Shown here: positions 59,743-64,000 of the stretch, one piece after another
How positions within the stretch are numbered: position 1 is the first letter of the stretch
How the letters are laid out: each line of letters opens with the position of its first letter
From: Flavobacteriales bacterium
GTDB lineage: Bacteria > Bacteroidota > Bacteroidia > Flavobacteriales_F > PHOS-HE28
Assembly: GCA_016715995.1 (NCBI GenBank)
Contig: JADJXF010000008.1
Coordinates: 186,001 to 250,000 of the forward strand
Direction of reading: 5' to 3'
Length of the DNA: 64,000 nt
The notes under the pieces: model-generated
Database searches by the model: none
What the model saw: the letters and a program-made list of their open reading frames with translations, nothing else
What the model was told of the DNA's origin: nothing
Program-made: the position numbers and the translations under genes

Positions 59743-61431
59743 CTAGCGCTTGGTGGGGTCCAGCCAGACCAGTCGCATGTCGCGGTACTCCATGCCATTG
59801 ATCGGCATGTCGCGCACCCAGGGTTGCAGGAGGCGGACGGAGCGCTCATGATAGAGCGGGATCACCACCGCATTCTCGAGCAGGACCGATTCGGCTTGCG
59901 CCAGCAATTGCATCCGCGCTGCCTCATCGGCTGTGCGCACAGCCTCCGCGAAGAGCGAATCATAGCGGGCATCACGATGCCGCGTGCTGTTCAGGAAGGA
60001 TGGCTGCGCCGTGTCGGCCGGCGCGTTGCGGCCATAGAACAAGGCGAGGAAGTTCTCCGGATCGGGATGGTCCGCGATCCAGCCTTCGCGCCAGAACTGC
60101 GCCTGACCGGTCTCCACTTGCGTGAAGTGCTGCTCCTCCGGAAGCACCGAGGCGACCACTCGTGCGCCCAGCTCCCGCTCCAACATGCCCTGCACGGCCT
60201 CCGCCACCTTCACGTAGCCATAGCCGTTGTTGTTCACTTGAAGAACCACGACCGGCAGCCCTCTTCCGCCCGGAAAGCCGGCCTCCGCCAGCAGGGCTCG
60301 CGCTCCCGCAGGGTCGTGCGTCCACGATTGGACGCTCTCGTACGGGTAACCGACGAGGCCCGGCGGAACAACACCGCGTTCAGCCAGCACGGCCAGACCA
60401 TCAAGTACGCTGTCCACCAGCATCCGCTTGTCGATGGCCATGTCGAACGCACGGCGTACGCGGATGTCGGTGAACGGCGCTCGTCTGGAATTGAGTCCGA
60501 GGAACTGGATGCTCAGCGCCGGCGTGGATTGCACCTCGTGCTTCCCGGAATTGATCACGTCCGTGCGCTCGATAGGGAGCTCGTACACCACGCTCAACCG
60601 GCCTGCGAGGAAAGCATCGAGTTCCTTGTTCTTGTCCTCGGCGAAGGTGTAGCGGATTGCATCCAGGTATGGCAGATCGGCGCCATCACCATCCTTGCCC
60701 CAGTAGTCCGGATTACGCTCCAGCACCATGGCGACATCGCGCTCAAAGGTCTTGACACGGAACGCGCCGGTGCCCACGGGATGCCACCGCGCCTGCTCGC
60801 CGTAATGCGATAGCGCCTCCGGCGGGAAGATCCAGCAGCCCTGATGCGCCAGGATGTTGAGGAAGCCCGGTGACGGATGCGTGAGCGTGATGACCACCGT
60901 ACGGTCGTCCGGGGCGGACAGCCCTTTCACGCCTTCCTGCACTACGCCTTGGGCGCTAGCCTGGAAATGCGAATTGGCACCGATCACCCGGTCCTGGAAG
61001 AGCCAGAACATCTGGTTCCATGACGCGTTGGTGCAAAGCCGTGTATAGCAGGCGACGATATCAGAAGCGGTCATGGGCCGCCCATTCCCCTCAGGGAAGC
61101 ACGGATCATCATGGAATCGTACGCCCTCCTGCAGATGAAAGGTGTACTCTGTACCGGCCGGGTTCAGCACCCAAGACTCAGCCAATGCGGGTTTGATGGA
61201 GAGGTCGTGCGGGTCGAGGCGCACCAGCCCTTCGTAAATCTGGGCTCCGATGCGGTGCGAAGCGGCTTGCGTCAAGCTCAACGGGAACAGGCTGCGGATC
61301 CGCTCGGTCTCGTTGGCATTGAACACGCCTCCGTAATACTTGCCCGATGCGCTCGTTCGTTCACGGGGCCTGCGCTCGCCTGTGCAGGCCACAAGGAATG
61401 CCAATAGCACGTAGAATAAAGGGAGTCGCAT
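59743..61431 (-). CDS. Peptide-type solute-binding lipoprotein (SBP family 5)
   Basis: A 562-residue lipoprotein (FYVLLAFLVAC, Cys about 16) of the DppA/OppA type. Motifs: IGAQIYEGLVRLDPHDL, PALAESWVLNPAGTEYTFHL, GVRFHDDPCFPEG, SDIVACYTR, PVGTGAFRVKTFERD and FAEDKNKELDAFLAGRL. It would bind peptides or another ligand in the periplasm. No ABC permease or ATPase genes adjoin it, so it is an orphan here and may act as a receptor or pair with a distant transporter. TACTTTTA at 61447-61454 may be its -7 box. Confidence 0.9.
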   Translation of the reverse strand: MRLPLFYVLLAFLVACTGERRPRERTSASGKYYGGVFNANETERIRSLFPLSLTQAASHRIGAQIYEGLVRLDPHDLSIKPALAESWVLNPAGTEYTFHLQEGVRFHDDPCFPEGNGRPMTASDIVACYTRLCTNASWNQMFWLFQDRVIGANSHFQASAQGVVQEGVKGLSAPDDRTVVITLTHPSPGFLNILAHQGCWIFPPEALSHYGEQARWHPVGTGAFRVKTFERDVAMVLERNPDYWGKDGDGADLPYLDAIRYTFAEDKNKELDAFLAGRLSVVYELPIERTDVINSGKHEVQSTPALSIQFLGLNSRRAPFTDIRVRRAFDMAIDKRMLVDSVLDGLAVLAERGVVPPGLVGYPYESVQSWTHDPAGARALLAEAGFPGGRGLPVVVLQVNNNGYGYVKVAEAVQGMLERELGARVVASVLPEEQHFTQVETGQAQFWREGWIADHPDPENFLALFYGRNAPADTAQPSFLNSTRHRDARYDSLFAEAVRTADEAARMQLLAQAESVLLENAVVIPLYHERSVRLLQPWVRDMPINGMEYRDMRLVWLDPTKR

Positions 61432-61545
61432 TGATCGGTGGGCGGGTAAAAGTATCGGGGTGCTTCGGCCATCACCGGTCCATCACTGCCCGGCCTTCAA
61501 CATCGTCTTGGTGATGAAGCCCCCTGCGATGCACCGGCGAACGGA

Positions 61546-61553
61546 TACTTTTC
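61546..61553 (+). promoter_or_regulatory. -7 box TACTTTTC for the terminal OM protein gene
   Basis: TACTTTTC (followed by GGCGTG) lies three bases before GTG 61557, as for fdhD. Confidence 0.35.
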
Positions 61554-61556
61554 GGC

Positions 61557-64000
61557 GTGACGAAGCCTGAGGCCCAGCCCTGGATGGCGCGCGTGGACAG
61601 GGCCTGCCCCGGTGCATGGCGGTGCGTTGTCCGCTTGATCGTCGCCGTGGTGCTGCTGATTCCATGGCACACGTCCTACGGGCAATGGCCGGATGGTTGG
61701 CGTGAGCGTTGGGTGAAGCCCGAGGCGGATACACTGCGGATCGACACGCTCGGCATCGTTCCTGAGAGCTTGACGATCATGGTGGATTCGGCAGCCGTCC
61801 CTGACCATTCATACCGGCTGCTGCCCTTCACCGGGAATGTGGTGTGGCGTAACGCCCCGGACTCGGTGCTGGTGCGCTACCGGGTGCTGCCGATCGCGCT
61901 GGGCTCCACCTTCCGGCACAAGGATCCCATGCGGCTCACCACGCCTGGTGTGAAGCCAGACCCCTTCAAGTACATCCCGCCGAAGGCCGAGGGCGATCTG
62001 CTCGGCTTGCGCGGCCTCCAACGCAGCGGGAGCATCTCGCGCGGCGTGCTCTTCGGCAACAACCAGGACCTGTCCGTCAATTCCACGCTCAACCTCGAAC
62101 TGGGAGGCAAGCTCAGCGAGCGCATCGGCATCATGGCCTCGGTCACCGATAACAACATCCCGATCCAGGCCGGCGGTAACACGCTCGAGCTGCAGGATTT
62201 CGATCAGGTGTTCATCAAGCTCTTCGAGGAGGCAGACGACGCGCCGGGGAACAAGTGGGAGCTGATCGCGGGCGATTTCGTGCTCCAACGGCCACAGAGC
62301 CATTTCCTCACCTACCTGAAGAAGACCAAGGGCCTCAGCTACGATACGCGCCTGCGGATCGGCGAGTCGGATCGCATGCGCGTGGGCGCCAGCGCCGCCA
62401 TCAGCAAGGGGAAGTTCGCGCGCAACGTGATCCAGGGCGTGGAGGGTGTGCAAGGGCCCTACCGCTTGCGCGGCAACGATGCGGGCTCGGTGATCATCGT
62501 GCTGTCCGGCAGCGAGCGCGTGTTCATCGACGGACTGCAGTTGATGCGCGGGCAGGAGAACGACTATGTGATCGACTACAACACGGCGGAGGTCACGTTC
62601 ACGGCGCGCCGCCTCATCACCAAGGACCGCCGCATCGTGGTGGAGTTCCAGTACTCCGACAAGAACTACGCTCGCTCGCTCGTGCGGGTGGACGATGCGT
62701 TCGAGCACGGCCGCAGCACCTGGAGGCTGCATGTGTACAGCGAGCAGGACCACCGCAACCAGCCGTTGCAGCAGCAGCTGAGTCCCGAGGAGCGCGAAAC
62801 GCTCCGCCTAGCCGGCGACGATCCGTTGTCGGCGGTGGTGCCGGGCGTGGACAGCACCGGCTTCGCCACGGACCAGGTGCTCTACTGGCGCACCGACTCG
62901 CTCGGTTATTCGCCCGTATTCGTGTACAACACGCACCCCGACAGCGCGCTGTTCCGTGTGGTCTTCTCCGACGTCGGCGGCGGCCTCGGCGACTATGTGC
63001 TGCAGGAGTTCACCCCGAACGGCCGCGTGTTCCGCTGGGTGGCGCCGGATACCGTGGATGGCGCAATCATTCGGCGCGGCAATCATGCGCCGGTGCGGCT
63101 GCTCATCGCCCCGCGCGCGCAGCAGCTCGTGACGCTCGGTTGGGAGCAACGTTACGGTCCACGCAGCCAGATCAGCGCTGAAGCGGCCTTCAGCAGCCTC
63201 GATGCCAACACGTTCAGCGCGGCGGATGGCGCGGATGACGCGGGCCTCGGACTGATGCTCCGCGGACGGCACGGCATCCCGGTCAGCGCACGCGATACGA
63301 GCCTGCATCTGGTGCTGGGCGGCGAGGCGGAGAGCATCAGCAGCAACTTCCAATTCGTGGAGCGGTACCGGGCCGTGGAGTTCGAGCGCAACTGGAACGT
63401 GATCGGGGCGGACCTCGCCCAGGACCAACTGCTCACGAACGCATTCGTCGGCATCGAAGGGCGTAAGCTGGGCCGCGCGAGCATCGGGTCGAGCGCCTTC
63501 CATGTGCGCGACCGCTATCAAGGATGGCGGCCCGAAGCGCGCAGCGACCTGCACATCGGACGGTTTGACCTCGTAGGCCTTGGTAGCTGGCTCTTGGCCG
63601 ATGGCGACCGCAACAGCGATTTCCGTCGGCACAAGGGCGTCGCGCGGATGCGGCTCAAGCCCTTCACCATCGGCCTCAACGACGAGCAGGAGCGCAACAA
63701 CTTCCGTGTGGATACGCTCGTCGGCCTACGCGCGGGCAGCTATGCCTTCCATGAGTGGGAAGCCTTCGTGCAGAGCCCGGACACCTTCCGCAACAAGTGG
63801 CGCATCGCCGCCGGGCAGCGCAGCGATGAGGCGTTGCGCGACGGCGCACTCGCCCGGAGCACCCTGGCCACCTCCTACTCCTTCGGCCTCGACCTCGCGC
63901 GAAACCCCCGCAACCGACTTGCCACCACCCTCACCTACCGCCGCCTCGAGGTGCTCGATACCGTGCTCACCCAGCAGCAACCGCAGGACACCTATCTCGC
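61557..64000 (+). CDS. Large outer-membrane protein, 3' end outside window
   Basis: From GTG 61557 (or ATG 61584) the frame stays open for more than 810 codons to the window end. The start encodes a signal-like segment (VVRLIVAVVLLIPWHTSYGQ). Then come WPDGWRERWVKPEADTLRID, ALGSTFRHKDPMRL, a strand-rich region with SVNSTLNLELGGKLSERIGI, and the motif YVIDYNTAEVTFTARRLITK with RRIVVEFQYSDKNYARS. Many alternating amphipathic strands follow. It resembles large uncharacterised Bacteroidota outer-membrane proteins; a beta-barrel is likely. Function unknown. Confidence 0.8.
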   Translation, partial: MTKPEAQPWMARVDRACPGAWRCVVRLIVAVVLLIPWHTSYGQWPDGWRERWVKPEADTLRIDTLGIVPESLTIMVDSAAVPDHSYRLLPFTGNVVWRNAPDSVLVRYRVLPIALGSTFRHKDPMRLTTPGVKPDPFKYIPPKAEGDLLGLRGLQRSGSISRGVLFGNNQDLSVNSTLNLELGGKLSERIGIMASVTDNNIPIQAGGNTLELQDFDQVFIKLFEEADDAPGNKWELIAGDFVLQRPQSHFLTYLKKTKGLSYDTRLRIGESDRMRVGASAAISKGKFARNVIQGVEGVQGPYRLRGNDAGSVIIVLSGSERVFIDGLQLMRGQENDYVIDYNTAEVTFTARRLITKDRRIVVEFQYSDKNYARSLVRVDDAFEHGRSTWRLHVYSEQDHRNQPLQQQLSPEERETLRLAGDDPLSAVVPGVDSTGFATDQVLYWRTDSLGYSPVFVYNTHPDSALFRVVFSDVGGGLGDYVLQEFTPNGRVFRWVAPDTVDGAIIRRGNHAPVRLLIAPRAQQLVTLGWEQRYGPRSQISAEAAFSSLDANTFSAADGADDAGLGLMLRGRHGIPVSARDTSLHLVLGGEAESISSNFQFVERYRAVEFERNWNVIGADLAQDQLLTNAFVGIEGRKLGRASIGSSAFHVRDRYQGWRPEARSDLHIGRFDLVGLGSWLLADGDRNSDFRRHKGVARMRLKPFTIGLNDEQERNNFRVDTLVGLRAGSYAFHEWEAFVQSPDTFRNKWRIAAGQRSDEALRDGALARSTLATSYSFGLDLARNPRNRLATTLTYRRLEVLDTVLTQQQPQDTYL

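Noticed and set aside
61809..62753. Minus-strand open frames of ~270-314 codons at the window end
   Set aside because: Shadows of the large outer-membrane protein, whose plus frame is open throughout with signal peptide and strand pattern.

Overview
The window is GC-rich DNA (roughly 60% G+C by eye, not computed) from a member of the Bacteroidota, most likely a free-living or wastewater-type flavobacterial lineage. This rests on five secreted proteins with type IX secretion (T9SS) sorting domains plus one with a gliding-motility-associated C-terminus, a MurF-alanine racemase fusion, a dihydroorotase followed by a DUF4296 lipoprotein, and promoter boxes of the Bacteroidota TAnnTTTG type. Genes are dense and many neighbours overlap by the 4-base ATGA/GTGA arrangement. 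I see no tRNA, rRNA, CRISPR array, insertion sequence or phage.

Layout. 1-2.4 kb: end of a repeat-rich secreted adhesin-like protein. 2.4-16.8 kb: housekeeping genes: polyprenol-phosphate mannosyltransferase, dihydroorotase (with a one-base deletion near its start), DUF4296 lipoprotein, an SDR, MurF-Alr and thymidine kinase, an M28 peptidase, RsmI, an MDR oxidoreductase, a CPA2 antiporter, and DAHP synthase/chorismate mutase. 16.8-20.3 kb: a large FG-GAP/ASPIC secreted protein and a lipoprotein. 20.4-26.0 kb: an almost complete molybdenum cofactor cluster (ThiF/MoeB-like, MoeA, MobA, MoaD, MoaE, MoaC-MoaB fusion, and MoaA on the opposite strand). 26.1-31.5 kb: a delta-60 repeat T9SS protein, Tag, FdhD, a frameshifted GrpB-family gene, a YciI-like protein. 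31.5-36.5 kb: an accessory patch with a decayed DUF1801 fragment, a TPR membrane protein, a frame-disrupted GreA-like gene, a beta-propeller lipoprotein and a tandem DUF1801 protein. 36.6-39.2 kb: small membrane and secreted proteins.

39.3-47.3 kb is the most interesting stretch. A minus-strand gene set encodes a small membrane/secreted protein, a SulP anion transporter with STAS domain, a beta-carbonic anhydrase, a DUF2490 outer-membrane protein and a CutA/PII-like small protein. It diverges from a TetR regulator across two matching operator-like motifs 21 bp apart. Next to it lies a cytoplasmic molybdenum formate dehydrogenase alpha subunit followed at 19 bases by an unannotated 58-residue two-helix membrane protein. 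With the Moco genes and FdhD about 15-20 kb away, this reads as a formate/CO2/bicarbonate locus: formate oxidation (or CO2 reduction), CO2 hydration, and anion transport, possibly sensed by the CutA/PII-like protein.

47.3-61.4 kb: three more T9SS proteins, a 30-residue lysine-rich histone-like protein under a textbook Bacteroidota promoter, a GATC-rich palindromic segment, a DUF2807 protein, an OmpA lipoprotein, a conserved unknown protein and an orphan solute-binding lipoprotein. From 61.6 kb to the end a large outer-membrane protein is open in one frame and runs off the window.

A recurring pattern is an 8-base box (TAnnTTTG, TAnnTTCG or TACCTTGC) ending only 3-8 bases before the start codon of at least eight genes, which predicts leaderless mRNAs.
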